Shown here: one piece after another, positions 1-8,009 of the stretch
How the letters are laid out: each line of letters starts with the position of its first letter
Position numbering within the stretch: position 1 is the stretch's first letter
Assembly: GCA_003511885.1 (NCBI GenBank)
Contig: DOIX01000043.1
Coordinates: 3,307 to 46,733, forward strand
Direction of reading: 5' to 3'
Origin: Cyanobacteria bacterium UBA11153
GTDB taxonomy: Bacteria; Cyanobacteriota; Cyanobacteriia; Cyanobacteriales; Coleofasciculaceae
DNA: 43,427 nucleotides
The notes under the pieces: generated by a model
The model's input: only the letters and a program-made list of their open reading frames with translations
The model's database searches: none
What the model was told of the DNA's origin: nothing
Made by a program: the position numbers and the translations under genes

Positions 1-2
1 TC

Positions 3-42
3 AACTGTCCACTGCTATAGATTGAATCTCTAACTGTCCACT
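3..42. repeat. Short direct repeat AACTGTCCACT
   Basis: AACTGTCCACT occurs at 3-13 and again at 32-42, with related CAAC/GTC words between. A related sequence (GTGGACAGTTGACAGTGG) lies at about 20304-20321 on the other strand. This looks like a dispersed low-complexity repeat family of cyanobacterial intergenic DNA, not a regulatory site. Confidence 0.5.
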
Positions 43-284
43 ATCAAGTCTCAATAGTCAACCTCTAGGGCTGGATGATGAAGTTAAGTTAAGGTTTTCC
101 CCATCTTCTCAAAAAGTAGCTACACTAAGTTGATATCAAGTCCGATGCGGTAATTAAAGGTCGCTAAAGCTGGATGAGGGAAAACCAGAATAGGTTGTAC
201 GGTTTACCGCCCAAGCTGACAAAAAAACCGCAAAAAACCCTAATTTCGGACTTAAAATCGCGCACCTCCCATGGGGAGGCTACT

Positions 285-2483
285 ATGAACAAGTCTACAG
301 ATTCCGAAGAGCGATCGCTTCTCGGGGGCAAAGCACCATCGCTTCATCAGTCTAAAACTTCTATCCTGAAGCGTGTCGCTGCCTCTGTAATTACTACTCT
401 GGCGCTGACTGGAGCAGGTGTGGGGATAAAAGCGCATCAGGTTGAAGCTATTTCTAGTCATGTTGCGGCAAGTTCAACTCTGGTAGCATCAACACCAAGG
501 GCAAGTAAGACTAACAACTTTAATATTACTGCCCAATTACCTGCCAATACGCCTCAATATCAAACTATGCAGCTATTTGATATTGGCGGGGTGATTCCCA
601 TTATTGTCTTGGGAGGGATTGTCATTTTCGTGCCCTTGTTTTTCGGTGGATTGGTAGTAATTGGGGAACGAGAAGTTGGAGTAGTTGTTAAGAAATTTTC
701 ACTTTTAGGTAAGGGTTTACCACCGGGACATTTAATTGCTTTAGATGGAGAAGCGGGATATCAAGCAGATACCCTTGCACCGGGTTGGCATTGGGGATAT
801 TGGCCTTGGCAATATAGCGTTAAAAAGGAATCGGTTACTGTAATTCCTCAAGGGGAAATTGCTTTAATTGTTGCAGCAGATGGGGCATCGATTCCACCGG
901 AACGGATTCTTGGGAAAATTATCCCGTGCGATAATTACCAAGATGCGCGGAAATTCTTGAAAGGTGGTGGGGAAAAAGGTCGTCAGCTTGGGATTTTAAC
1001 GGCTGGTACTTATCGAATTAATACTGCTTTATTTACCATAATTACTGCTGCTAATGCTAATCAACATGGGATGAAACCGGAATACTTAAAGGTGTGCCGG
1101 ATTGCCCCAGATAAGGTGGGGATTATCACTACTTTTGACGGTGTACCCATTGATGAAGGAGAAATTGCAGGTGCAATTATTCCAGGTCACGATAACTTTC
1201 AAAATGCCCAAAAATTTATTAATGGGGGAGGGAGACGGGGTTTGCAAGAACAGGTGTTATTATCTGGATCTTGGAACTTAAATCCTTGGTTTGTATCAAT
1301 TGAACAAGTGGAGATGACGGAAATTCCCATTGGTTATGTGGGTGTGGTGATTTCCTATGTAGGTAAAGCCCAAGAAGATGTGAGTGGAGCGGCATTTACT
1401 CACGGTAATTTAGTTAATCCGGGACATAAAGGGGTGTGGATTTCACCACTTTATCCGGGGAAACATCCACTGAATACGCGGATTTTGAAAGTGGAATTAG
1501 TCCCAACTACTAATATAGTATTGAATTGGTCGGGGAGAACCGAACGTCACAGTTATGACTCGAAACTTTCTTCCTTAACTGTACGTTCAACTGATGGATT
1601 TGCCTTCGATTTGGAAGTATCGCAAATTATCCACGTCGGTGCTTTAGATGCACCGAAAGTTATCTCCCGTGTTGGCTCAATGCAAAATTTAGTAGACCAT
1701 GTATTAGAGCCAACCATTGGTAACTATTTCCGCAATTCCGCCCAAGACTATACCGTACTAGATTTTCTCACTGCCCGTTCCGAAAGACAAGCCGAAGCCG
1801 CTGATTATATTAAACAGGCTTTGCGTGCTTATGATGTCCAAGCAATTGATACATTAATTGGGGATATTTTACCACCTGCCCAACTAATGCAAACCCAAAC
1901 AGATCGGAAAATTGCTGAAGAGCAAAGGAAGACTTATGAAGTCCAGCAAATGGCACAAACTCAGCGTCAACAATTAGTCAGAGAAACCGCAATTGCCGAT
2001 ATTCAGCAAGATTTGGTAAAATCCGAACAAGGGGTAAAAATTGCCGAACTTAAATCTAATGCCAGAATCAAAGAAGCCGCAGGTGAAGCCGAAGCAATTC
2101 GCGTCACAGGTAACGCCCAAGCTGAAGCTTATCACGCAGGTGTAGTGGCTTTGGGCGCGCAGGGATATACCGCATTGCAGCTTATGCAGATTATCGGCGA
2201 TCGCAACGTGCGAGTTGTGCCCGATGTAGCAGTTAGTGGCAGCGGGCAAGGTGCGGGTTTAGTTGATGGTTTGTTGGGGATGTTGTTGTGGAATCAAACA
2301 GGTAAACAAAATGGGGCGAAAAAGCCACCTGCACCTCCACCAGCAGCAGCGCCAAAGTTATCTGAGGATACGCCACCAACTGTGCCGCAACCTGTAGTTA
2401 ATGTACAGAATTCTCCGGCGACAAATGCTAAATCTGGGCAGAAAGTGAAAATTGAGCCATTCTCGGATTTTGATATTGGTTAG
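285..2483 (+). CDS. SPFH/Band 7 (flotillin-like) membrane protein
   Basis: A 732-residue protein of the SPFH/Band 7 superfamily, which forms oligomeric membrane scaffolds. Residues about 30-48 are a first hydrophobic stretch. Residues about 102-126 form a strong membrane helix ending in VVIGEREVGVV, the usual entry to a Band 7 domain. Two Band 7-like blocks follow, then an Ala/Glu/Gln-rich coiled coil (AEAIRVTGNAQAEAY) typical of flotillins, and a Pro/Ala-rich tail. I chose the ATG at 285 because GGGGAGG at 273-279 is well placed before it; an upstream ATG in frame at 174 lacks such a site. It stands alone on the plus strand. The cargo or process it organises cannot be read from the sequence. 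Confidence 0.85.
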   Translation: MNKSTDSEERSLLGGKAPSLHQSKTSILKRVAASVITTLALTGAGVGIKAHQVEAISSHVAASSTLVASTPRASKTNNFNITAQLPANTPQYQTMQLFDIGGVIPIIVLGGIVIFVPLFFGGLVVIGEREVGVVVKKFSLLGKGLPPGHLIALDGEAGYQADTLAPGWHWGYWPWQYSVKKESVTVIPQGEIALIVAADGASIPPERILGKIIPCDNYQDARKFLKGGGEKGRQLGILTAGTYRINTALFTIITAANANQHGMKPEYLKVCRIAPDKVGIITTFDGVPIDEGEIAGAIIPGHDNFQNAQKFINGGGRRGLQEQVLLSGSWNLNPWFVSIEQVEMTEIPIGYVGVVISYVGKAQEDVSGAAFTHGNLVNPGHKGVWISPLYPGKHPLNTRILKVELVPTTNIVLNWSGRTERHSYDSKLSSLTVRSTDGFAFDLEVSQIIHVGALDAPKVISRVGSMQNLVDHVLEPTIGNYFRNSAQDYTVLDFLTARSERQAEAADYIKQALRAYDVQAIDTLIGDILPPAQLMQTQTDRKIAEEQRKTYEVQQMAQTQRQQLVRETAIADIQQDLVKSEQGVKIAELKSNARIKEAAGEAEAIRVTGNAQAEAYHAGVVALGAQGYTALQLMQIIGDRNVRVVPDVAVSGSGQGAGLVDGLLGMLLWNQTGKQNGAKKPPAPPPAAAPKLSEDTPPTVPQPVVNVQNSPATNAKSGQKVKIEPFSDFDIG

Positions 2484-2639
2484 TGGTTAGGGGACCAAAC
2501 AACTTTGGCAACCTGATTTAGTACGATTGGAGTTTAGGGAAGAAACAGTGCGATGCCCGTTGCGATCGATCGTACTGCTTCTCCGTTATAACTGATAACT
2601 TGCATCATTTTCAACAAGCCGAAAAACCTAACCCCCCAA

Positions 2640-2664
2640 CCCCCTTCCCTGCAAGGGAAGGGGG
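2640..2664. repeat. Perfect 11-bp stem hairpin repeat
   Basis: CCCCCTTCCCT at 2640-2650 and AGGGAAGGGGG at 2654-2664 are perfect complements around a GCA loop. This C/G-rich palindrome, with flanking AACCCCCCAA, resembles a dispersed repeat often seen between cyanobacterial genes. A second, imperfect copy follows at about 2677-2716. Confidence 0.75.
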
Positions 2665-2676
2665 AGCCAGAAATCT

Positions 2677-2716
2677 TCCTCCCCTCTCCTTGCAGGGGAA
2701 GGGTTGGGGGAGGGGT
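2677..2716. repeat. Imperfect second copy of the C/G hairpin
   Basis: CCCCTCTCCT and AGGGGAAGGG, followed by TTGGGGGAGGGG, can pair imperfectly around a TGC loop. It lies directly after the perfect hairpin and looks like a diverged neighbour of the same repeat. Confidence 0.5.
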
Positions 2717-2834
2717 AGCCTGACTAGATGAAATGCTTGATTAAGATTGGTGCAATATCTCAGTTATAATAGGGAAAATTGCAATAACTTCAATCAAAAC
2801 CCATAAATTTTTATACTGTAGTTTTACGAAAGAT

Positions 2835-3069
2835 TCAAGTATATTGAGTTTCATTATGTTTAGAAAATGGCTTGGTTGGACAAGGAAATACTCAAGAAGA
2901 GGCCATTGATAAACTCCAATAAGCTATTGCATCTTTTCCAGAGATTTACAAATCTGAAAGTAATGTTTATTCTGCTTCTCTCTCAATTGAAGAATTACAT
3001 AAATTTTTAACTATAGCAGAAAAAGAACAAGCAACAGATGTGTATGAATTGAGGAAAGTATATGCCTAA
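2835..3069 (+). pseudogene. HicB-like antitoxin remnant with internal stop
   Basis: One reading frame gives ENGLVGQGNTQEEAIDKLQ, a TAA stop, and then in the same frame AIASFPEIYKSESNVYSASL through to a TAA ending at 3069. The first part resembles the conserved end of HicB/UPF0150-type antitoxins (G-x-T-x-EEA-x-xxL-x-AI). No start codon or N-terminal half is visible, because a TGA precedes the frame. I read it as a decayed 3' part of a small HicB-like gene with a nonsense mutation. The family assignment rests on the short motif only. Confidence 0.45.
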
Positions 3070-3110
3070 AAATATACCATCCCTCAAGTTTTTTGTTGCT
3101 TAAATTAATG

Positions 3111-3701
3111 TCAATTTTTACCGTATTTTCTCACATATTCATGAAAAACGGTAGACAATTTAAACAAGATCTGATCGTCTTTGATTTTCGTGACTAAATA
3201 CCTTTGCTGTAAGGATTCTAATCCATTAATAAAATCCGTTGAGGATAACTCTAAACTGGCTTTTAAATCTTCCCTAGATACAGGTTGGTCAAAGTTACTC
3301 AATTTTAAAACGATTTGCTTTTCTGTGGGTGATAGTTTATTGAATAAAAATTGTAAATTACTTTGCATATCTTTAGTAATGATTAATTCATTATCAGCTA
3401 AAAAGTCAGCTACGTCACCATCGAAAATATTATTAATGCAACTAGCAATAGTTTTTAAATAAAGGGGATTGCCTTCATATAAGCTAATTAACTTTAACCA
3501 ACTATCCTCATCTTTTAATCCCATATTATTCAAGATTGTTACATCGTCCAAACCTGTTAATCTTAATAATTGTTTGAGTTTATCGTCTAACGTTGTTTTT
3601 GCTTCTTCTTGGCAAACATTCAATAAGTCATTCACTATCGCCTGATTGTAGATATTAGATATTCCCGCCAGACAATTTTTCTTAAATATATTCTTACCCA
3701 T
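3111..3701 (-). pseudogene. NB-ARC/STAND ATPase fragment (C-terminal part)
   Basis: The 196 residues resemble the ARC subdomains that follow the P-loop in cyanobacterial NB-ARC/STAND proteins. The tell-tale piece is LYEGNPLYLKTIA at about residues 74-86 (the GxP motif of NB-ARC), followed by a winged-helix-like segment (LSPTEKQIVLKLSNF). The P-loop, Walker B and the sensor repeats (WD40 or TPR) that make such proteins functional are all absent. It is therefore probably a leftover of a large gene, though a stand-alone winged-helix protein cannot be excluded. It is AT-rich and lies tail to tail with the HicB-like remnant. Confidence 0.5.
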
Positions 3702-3708
3702 GCTGAAT

Positions 3709-3867
3709 ATGATAAGGAAAGGTGGAAAGATAATCTCTACTTCTAATCAACAAACCTATATTGACTTGCTGATTCAGTATCAGCCTAAGCTAATTAACAC
3801 AGAATCAAAGTATCAAGTAGCCTTGAATATTGTAGAGGGGATAGTGATGGCATCAAGTAAAAATTAA
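3709..3867 (+). pseudogene. HigA-like antitoxin N-terminal fragment (52 aa)
   Basis: An ATG at 3709 opens a 52-residue frame containing NQQTYIDLLIQYQPKLINTE and then KYQVALNIVEGIV. This matches the start of XRE/HigA-type antitoxins of cyanobacteria, which typically read L-x-x-(F/Y)QPK-x-I-x-TEEEY and continue into a helix-turn-helix. Here the frame stops before any helix-turn-helix, so the DNA-binding part is missing. It is a likely decayed gene beside the NB-ARC fragment. The match is from memory of the family. Confidence 0.4.
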
Positions 3868-3995
3868 CTGATCTTATTTTAACTTTTGCCTGGTTTGATT
3901 GTGCCCAATTCACTCAGATACTTTGGTGGGTACTCCGCCTCGCAGACATAAACCCTGAAAAACAGAACAGCAGTTTTAATCAGTTATCAAAATGC

Positions 3996-4001
3996 TATAA
4001 T
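3996..4001 (+). promoter_or_regulatory. Candidate -10 box TATAAT upstream of the Rpn gene
   Basis: TATAAT lies 33 bases before the ATG at 4034, in the stretch GCTATAATAG. The same GCTATAATAG stands before the broken second copy (5012-5021), at a similar distance from its ATG. No convincing -35 box is seen. Confidence 0.45.
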
Positions 4002-4033
4002 AGGATTTATCAACTCGATCCTAGCTCTAAATT

Positions 4034-4861
4034 ATGATTTTTATTAATCCCAAAATAGACTGGGCATTTAAAAAAATCTTCGGTTCATCAGAAAGCAAAG
4101 ATATTCTCATCAGCTTTCTTGATGCCCTAGTCTATAACGGCAATCCCACCATTAAAGACTTAGAAATTATCAATCCCAATCTCCCACCAGTACTCCCAGG
4201 CTTAAAAGATACTTACCTAGATGTCAAAGCCAAACTACTAGATGGCACCATAGTCATTATTGAAATGCAGGTATTAAACGTAGAATCTTTTGGTAAACGA
4301 GTTTTATACAATGCGGCGAAAACTTACGCATTTCAATTAGAATCCGGACAAAGTTACGGAATGCTCAAGCCTGTGATTGCTCTCACCATAACTGATTTCA
4401 AAATGTTTGCTAAAAGCGATAGGCTGGTTTCTCGGTTTATTTATAAAGAAAAAAACACTAATTTCGAGTATACCGACAATAATATAGAGTTAGTTTTTGT
4501 CGAATTACCGAAGTTTATCAAAGAACTAGCTCAACTGGAAACTATTACTGACAAATGGATTTATTTCATGAAATATGCTAGAAGCCTGACGGAAATTCCT
4601 GAAACAATGGATAGTATTCCGGCTATTCATAAAGCTTTTGAAATTGCTAACCAAGCTAATTTAAGCCGTGAGGAAAGGGAAGAGATAGAAAAACGAGAAA
4701 TGTTTGTATATGATCAACAAGGTGCTATATCTCTGGGTAGGCGAGAAGAAAAGCTGGAAATTGCTCGAAAATTACTCGCGTTACTTGATAATGAAACCAT
4801 TAGTCAAACAACGGGACTTAGTGTTGATGAAGTCCAGAATTTGCGAGAAAGTAATGACTAA
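4034..4861 (+). CDS. Rpn family PD-(D/E)xK nuclease/putative transposase
   Basis: A 275-residue member of the Rpn/PD-(D/E)xK nuclease family (often called putative transposase). Enzymes of this family make DNA breaks that promote recombination and have also been linked to phage defence. The opening INPKIDWAFKKIFG is the family signature. The catalytic core shows D63 (YLDVKAKL) and E77-M-Q79 (VIIEMQV), spaced as in the nuclease fold. The C-terminus ends in a helical segment with LSVDEVQNLRES, usual for the cyanobacterial branch. Length is normal and nothing looks broken. A second copy of the promoter and first 60-odd coding bases lies about 1 kb downstream, which suggests local duplication followed by decay. 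Confidence 0.85.
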   Translation: MIFINPKIDWAFKKIFGSSESKDILISFLDALVYNGNPTIKDLEIINPNLPPVLPGLKDTYLDVKAKLLDGTIVIIEMQVLNVESFGKRVLYNAAKTYAFQLESGQSYGMLKPVIALTITDFKMFAKSDRLVSRFIYKEKNTNFEYTDNNIELVFVELPKFIKELAQLETITDKWIYFMKYARSLTEIPETMDSIPAIHKAFEIANQANLSREEREEIEKREMFVYDQQGAISLGRREEKLEIARKLLALLDNETISQTTGLSVDEVQNLRESND

Positions 4862-5011
4862 ATCGCTCTCGAATCTTAAACCAATTTAATTGATCATCCT
4901 CTTGGGAAGGAAAACTCGGTAGTTGGTAGTAGATTAGCCATCATAGTCCCTAAGATTAGAAGATAAGGATAAAAGTAGAGACGTTACCAGAAAAAGTCTC
5001 TACTGAGAAAA

Positions 5012-5113
5012 GCTATAATAGTATTGATCAACTTCATCTTTTCTCACCCTTATGATTTTTATTAATTCCAAAATAGACTGGGCATTTAAAAAAACTTCGG
5101 TTCATCAGAAAGC
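5012..5113 (+). pseudogene. Truncated, frameshifted second copy of the Rpn gene start
   Basis: GCTATAATAG at 5012 and an ATG at 5052 repeat the promoter and start of the Rpn gene at 4034. The first 12 codons encode MIFINSKIDWAF, nearly identical to the intact gene. After the A run one base is missing relative to the intact copy (AAACTTCGG against AAATCTTCGG), which shifts the frame. Similarity ends near 5113, and the new frame stops at about 5149. The rest of the gene is gone. This is a clear relic of duplication or of recombination between two family members. Confidence 0.8.
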
Positions 5114-5173
5114 GCTGAAATCCGTCCCTATTCTCCATTCCCCCTCCTAATAATTTAGCGGCTCCACAGGTTA

Positions 5174-6391
5174 TTAAGGCTCAACCCAACGCCCATCAGA
5201 TTTAATTAAATTAATTAATTCCTCAACACCTTTATCTTCCGGTACTCGTTTAATCTCTTCCCTTCCCCGATATAAGGAAATATATCCAGGTTGTTTGCCC
5301 ACATAACCATAATCGGCATCTGCCATTTCACCGGGACCATTAACAATACAACCCATCACGGCAATATCCAAACCTGTTAAATGTTTAGTGGCTTCGCGGA
5401 CATTATGCAAAACATCCTCTAAATTAAATAAAGTACGACCGCAACTGGGACAAGCTACATATTCCACCATCGTCTTTCGCAATCCCAAGGCTTGCAAAAT
5501 ACTATAGCAAACCGGAATTTCTTTTTCTGGTGCTTCAGTTAAGGAAACGCGGATAGTATCGCCAATGCCATCAGCCAGTAAAGTGCCAATTCCCGCCGTA
5601 GATTTAATTCGTCCATATTCTCCATCGCCTGCTTCCGTTACCCCTAAATGTAAGGGATAATCCATGCCCAATTCATCCATCCGTTTCACCATCAGGCGAT
5701 AGGCAGCTAGCATGACTGGCACGCGAGATGCTTTCATGGAAATTACTATATTCCGAAAGTCTAAAGATTCGCAGATACGGATAAATTCGATCGCAGATTC
5801 TACCATTCCTTCTGGTGTATCGCCGTAGGTAAATAGCATTCTTTCCGCTAAGGAACCGTGATTTACACCAATCCGCATCGCTTTACCTCGATCTCGCAAA
5901 GAAATGACTAGGGGTGCTAAAGTTTCCCGGATTTGCTCGCCAATCTCGTCAAATTCAGCTTGACTGTATTCGGTGCGATCGCTTTTTGGTTTCTCAAAGA
6001 CGTATAATCCAGGATTAATCCGGACTTTATCCACGTGTTTGGCAACTTCTAAGGCAATTTTCATCCCGTTGTGGTGGACATCTGCCACTAGAGGTACATT
6101 CTGATATGTCTGAATCAGTTTTTCTTTAATTTCTGCTAAGGCTTTGGCGTGTGCCATACTGGGAACAGTAACGCGGACAATTTCGCACCCGATTTCATGG
6201 AGGCGGCGAATGGCTGCCACGGAGCCATCTATATCTAGGGTATCTTCGTTAATCATTGATTGGACTACGACGGGATAACCACCGCCAATGGTGACGTTAC
6301 CGACTTTGACGGGGCGAGTTTTGCGGCGGCGGATGGTGGTGTCGAATTCGGGCGGTTTGGGTGCTGTCTGGGGTTTTGAAAGTGTTTGCAT
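5174..6391 (-). CDS. ispG: 4-hydroxy-3-methylbut-2-enyl diphosphate synthase IspG
   Basis: IspG (GcpE) converts methylerythritol cyclodiphosphate to HMBPP in the MEP isoprenoid pathway, feeding carotenoid, phytol and quinone synthesis. The 405-residue length fits the one-block bacterial/cyanobacterial form, in which ferredoxin usually supplies electrons. The N-terminal TIM barrel opens with [16 protein letters not shown] and [10 protein letters not shown]. The C-terminal 4Fe-4S domain shows C314-P-S-C317-G-R and C348 in [11 protein letters not shown], with the conserved Glu (E355) that completes the cluster ligands. All key residues are present. It is isolated, with toxin-antitoxin and Rpn remnants on both sides, so its neighbours say nothing about its job. 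Confidence 0.97.
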   Translation of the reverse strand: MQTLSKPQTAPKPPEFDTTIRRRKTRPVKVGNVTIGGGYPVVVQSMINEDTLDIDGSVAAIRRLHEIGCEIVRVTVPSMAHAKALAEIKEKLIQTYQNVPLVADVHHNGMKIALEVAKHVDKVRINPGLYVFEKPKSDRTEYSQAEFDEIGEQIRETLAPLVISLRDRGKAMRIGVNHGSLAERMLFTYGDTPEGMVESAIEFIRICESLDFRNIVISMKASRVPVMLAAYRLMVKRMDELGMDYPLHLGVTEAGDGEYGRIKSTAGIGTLLADGIGDTIRVSLTEAPEKEIPVCYSILQALGLRKTMVEYVACPSCGRTLFNLEDVLHNVREATKHLTGLDIAVMGCIVNGPGEMADADYGYVGKQPGYISLYRGREEIKRVPEDKGVEELINLIKSDGRWVEP

Positions 6392-6492
6392 AAGTAGTGA
6401 TGAGAATATCAGGTATTGTTTGAGTATCTTTTTAGAGTGCCATAGATGGGGTATTTTTGGGTTAAGGAGGGGTTGGGGTGGGTGTTTTTTTA

Positions 6493-6533
6493 ACGCAGAG
6501 GTACGCAGAGGTTTGCACAGAGGTGCGCAGAGG
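6493..6533. repeat. Degenerate tandem ACGCAGAGGT repeat
   Basis: Four imperfect units of about 10 bases (CGCAGAGGTA, CGCAGAGGTTTG, CACAGAGGTG, CGCAGAGG) stand upstream of ispG. Runs of CGCAGAGG are a familiar dispersed repeat in cyanobacterial genomes. No function is apparent. Confidence 0.65.
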
Positions 6534-6553
6534 GTTGATGGGAGGTTATGGGT

Positions 6554-6745
6554 TTAATCTGAGATTTTGCTGTCTTTTTGTTCCATCTCCAGTAATATTC
6601 TCGCTACATCTTCTGCAATTTCGATAACTTCTTCTAAAGTTTTTCCTTCAGCAACTAAACCTTGTAAGTCATCACTGGTGGCAACAAAATATTCTTGCCC
6701 TTTTTCTTCGTATTTTTCTATATTCAGCTTAATCATAGTTTGCAT
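6554..6745 (-). CDS. Small HicB-like/DUF1902 protein
   Basis: A 63-residue protein starting MQTMIKLNIEKYEEKG. The middle, YFVATSDDLQGLVAEGKTLE, is the typical alpha/beta core of HicB/DUF1902 proteins (an ATSxDxxGLVAEGxT pattern). The last part is an acidic helix. HicB proteins are antitoxins that neutralise the HicA mRNA interferase, but no HicA-like gene is next to it and no helix-turn-helix follows. It is therefore an orphan antitoxin or an independent small protein. I chose the ATG at 6745 because AGGAG stands eight bases upstream; an in-frame codon at 6769 has no such site. Confidence 0.7.
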   Translation of the reverse strand: MQTMIKLNIEKYEEKGQEYFVATSDDLQGLVAEGKTLEEVIEIAEDVARILLEMEQKDSKISD

Positions 6746-6815
6746 TAGCCAATCTCCTATAATTACCACTAATTCAATGATTTTTGTTTTAGATCAACCG
6801 CTGTTCAGATATAAA

Positions 6816-7223
6816 TTATACTAGATGGGCTAGTTTTTTCTCTAATTCTTTGACATGACCTTGCAATTTGTCGAAATCATCGATTAACTGCAAAATTGCG
6901 ATCGGAATATCTTCTGTTATTTCCGGTTTAGCGATAGAATTAATTTGGGACTTTGCCCAGGTTTGTAATTTTAAGAGTTTGAGTTGCTGAAAACCCAAAG
7001 GTGTTAATTCCCATCGATCTCGCGGCGATCCTGTTTCTACATACTCTTTAACTAAACTTTCTTCAGCTAACTGGTGCAATACTACCATCATATCGGGTTC
7101 TCTGGGAACATCTCGATTAGCTAGAGCTTGGGCTAGTTCATACCAACTCCATTGTCCTTTGCCTTTTTCTACTAATTCTAGTAGAGTTAGTTTAAGTTTG
7201 GTGAGTTCAGTTAATTTTGTCAT
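6816..7223 (-). CDS. Unknown protein, winged-helix-like; candidate immunity partner
   Basis: 135 residues. The N-terminal half reads like a small winged helix: helices around LTLLELVEKGKGQWSWYELA and MMVVLHQLAEESLVKEYVE, then a wing (RDRWELTPLGFQQL). The C-terminus is a coiled-coil-like helix (IDDFDKLQGHVKELEKKL). There are no membrane segments. Its ATG overlaps the stop of the upstream gene as ATGA (7220-7223), so the two are surely co-translated. Since the upstream ORF resembles a polymorphic-toxin C-terminal domain, this could be its immunity protein or a regulator. I do not recognise the family. Confidence 0.6.
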   Translation of the reverse strand: MTKLTELTKLKLTLLELVEKGKGQWSWYELAQALANRDVPREPDMMVVLHQLAEESLVKEYVETGSPRDRWELTPLGFQQLKLLKLQTWAKSQINSIAKPEITEDIPIAILQLIDDFDKLQGHVKELEKKLAHLV

Positions 7224-7570
7224 GAGATTTCCTCCAAACTAGGGTGAAATAAAACTCCATATCCTTCTTTTAATTTATAATCTTCCAGGGTAGCTGTATG
7301 AGCATTATTCCAAAGTTGATAAGCTTCATCCCTATCGCTAGGTTGTCCAGTTGCATAACCGATTTTTTTATACCGCAAATACTCCCGCAATTCATGGGTG
7401 TAAAAGCGTAAGTCTACTGCTTCTGCTCCAATTTCACTATTAGCTATTCTCTTGAGTCTTTCTATCATTTGTAACTCTAGTCCCCCTGGCGGGTTAAAGC
7501 GAAGAATATGAGATTTAACTTTATCAATTCCCTTGTGAGTAATTTTAACTTTTTGATATGAAAGTGACAA
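7220..7570 (-). CDS. Stand-alone toxin-like domain (polymorphic-toxin C-terminus?)
   Basis: 116 residues starting at a TTG (7570) with AGGTGGG just upstream. The conserved-looking core is RFYTHELREYLRYKK, then ATGQPSDRDEAYQLWNNAHT, then a Leu-Glu-Asp-Tyr pair and FHPSLEE near the end. The FY-x-HELRE ... WNNxHxxTLEDY ... HP pattern recalls C-terminal toxin domains of RHS-type polymorphic toxins. This is recalled, not searched. The same frame stays open upstream to 7634, giving SSGRPFNPSQAGGRIL before the TTG, which reads like coding sequence. The ORF may thus be the tail of a longer toxin left behind after rearrangement. It overlaps its downstream partner by four bases. Confidence 0.5.
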   Translation of the reverse strand: MSLSYQKVKITHKGIDKVKSHILRFNPPGGLELQMIERLKRIANSEIGAEAVDLRFYTHELREYLRYKKIGYATGQPSDRDEAYQLWNNAHTATLEDYKLKEGYGVLFHPSLEEIS

Positions 7571-7633
7571 AATTCGCCCACCTGCTTGAGATGGATTGAA
7601 TGGTCTGCCACTGGAAATACCTATTTGTTTTAT

Positions 7634-7681
7634 CTATGATAAATAATCATCCCAAGCATTTTGTGAAAAGATCAGGTACAT
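7634..7681 (-). pseudogene. YoeB-type toxin remnant cut by a TAG stop
   Basis: Directly after the yefM-like stop codon, the ATG at 7681 begins MYLIFSQNAWDDYLS and then TAG. YoeB ribosome-dependent RNases start M-(K)-LIWSEESWDDYLYWQ-like, so this is the first 15 codons of YoeB. The stop falls where the family has Tyr or Trp. No further YoeB residues (for example the catalytic C-terminal His/Tyr region) follow in any frame. Instead the same frame runs into the toxin-like ORF at 7570. The toxin is therefore broken while its antitoxin gene remains intact. Confidence 0.65.
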
Positions 7682-7933
7682 TTATTCAATTAACTCCTTT
7701 TTTATTCCTCCTCCAGCTTCTAATTCAGCAATAGATTCAAGCAGACGTTGGGCATTTTTAATGCTTCTCAGTAAATATGCAGTTTCTGCTAAAGATTGAC
7801 AATCTTCTAAGGACATAATTACCACAGAAGGTTTATTATTTCTAGTAATAACAACATGATTACGATCTTCACAAACTTTATCCATTGTTTGCTCTAATTG
7901 TTTTTGTGCAGTTGTATAGTGAACAGTGTCCAT
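7682..7933 (-). CDS. YefM/Phd-type antitoxin
   Basis: An 83-residue Phd/YefM antitoxin. The N-terminus, MDTVHYTTAQKQLEQTMDKV, is the family DNA-binding part. It is followed by the signature VVITRNNKPSVVIMSLEDCQ and a C-terminal toxin-binding helix (ETAYLLRSIKNAQRLLES). YefM neutralises the YoeB mRNA interferase and represses its own operon. I chose the ATG at 7933, which aligns with the family start, over an in-frame codon at 7960. The yoeB gene that should follow starts with no gap (TAA then ATG) but stops after 15 codons, so this is an antitoxin without its toxin. Confidence 0.88.
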   Translation of the reverse strand: MDTVHYTTAQKQLEQTMDKVCEDRNHVVITRNNKPSVVIMSLEDCQSLAETAYLLRSIKNAQRLLESIAELEAGGGIKKELIE

Positions 7934-8009
7934 AATTATTTTTAACCTTATCGCTATCAACCCAGTTTCTGATACTGGTAAAAGATGTTAGAACTTACAC
8001 ACCTACACC

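Larger units (their letters stand above)
2484..2834. other. Intergenic region with G/C hairpins
   Basis: No gene is seen here. It contains GATCGATCG words near 2564 and the two C/G-rich inverted repeats listed separately. They could end transcription of the SPFH gene but lack a clear T run. Confidence 0.5.

Noticed and set aside
7682..7960. Longer start for the YefM-like gene at 7960
   Set aside because: The extra nine residues do not match the family start, while the ATG at 7933 does.
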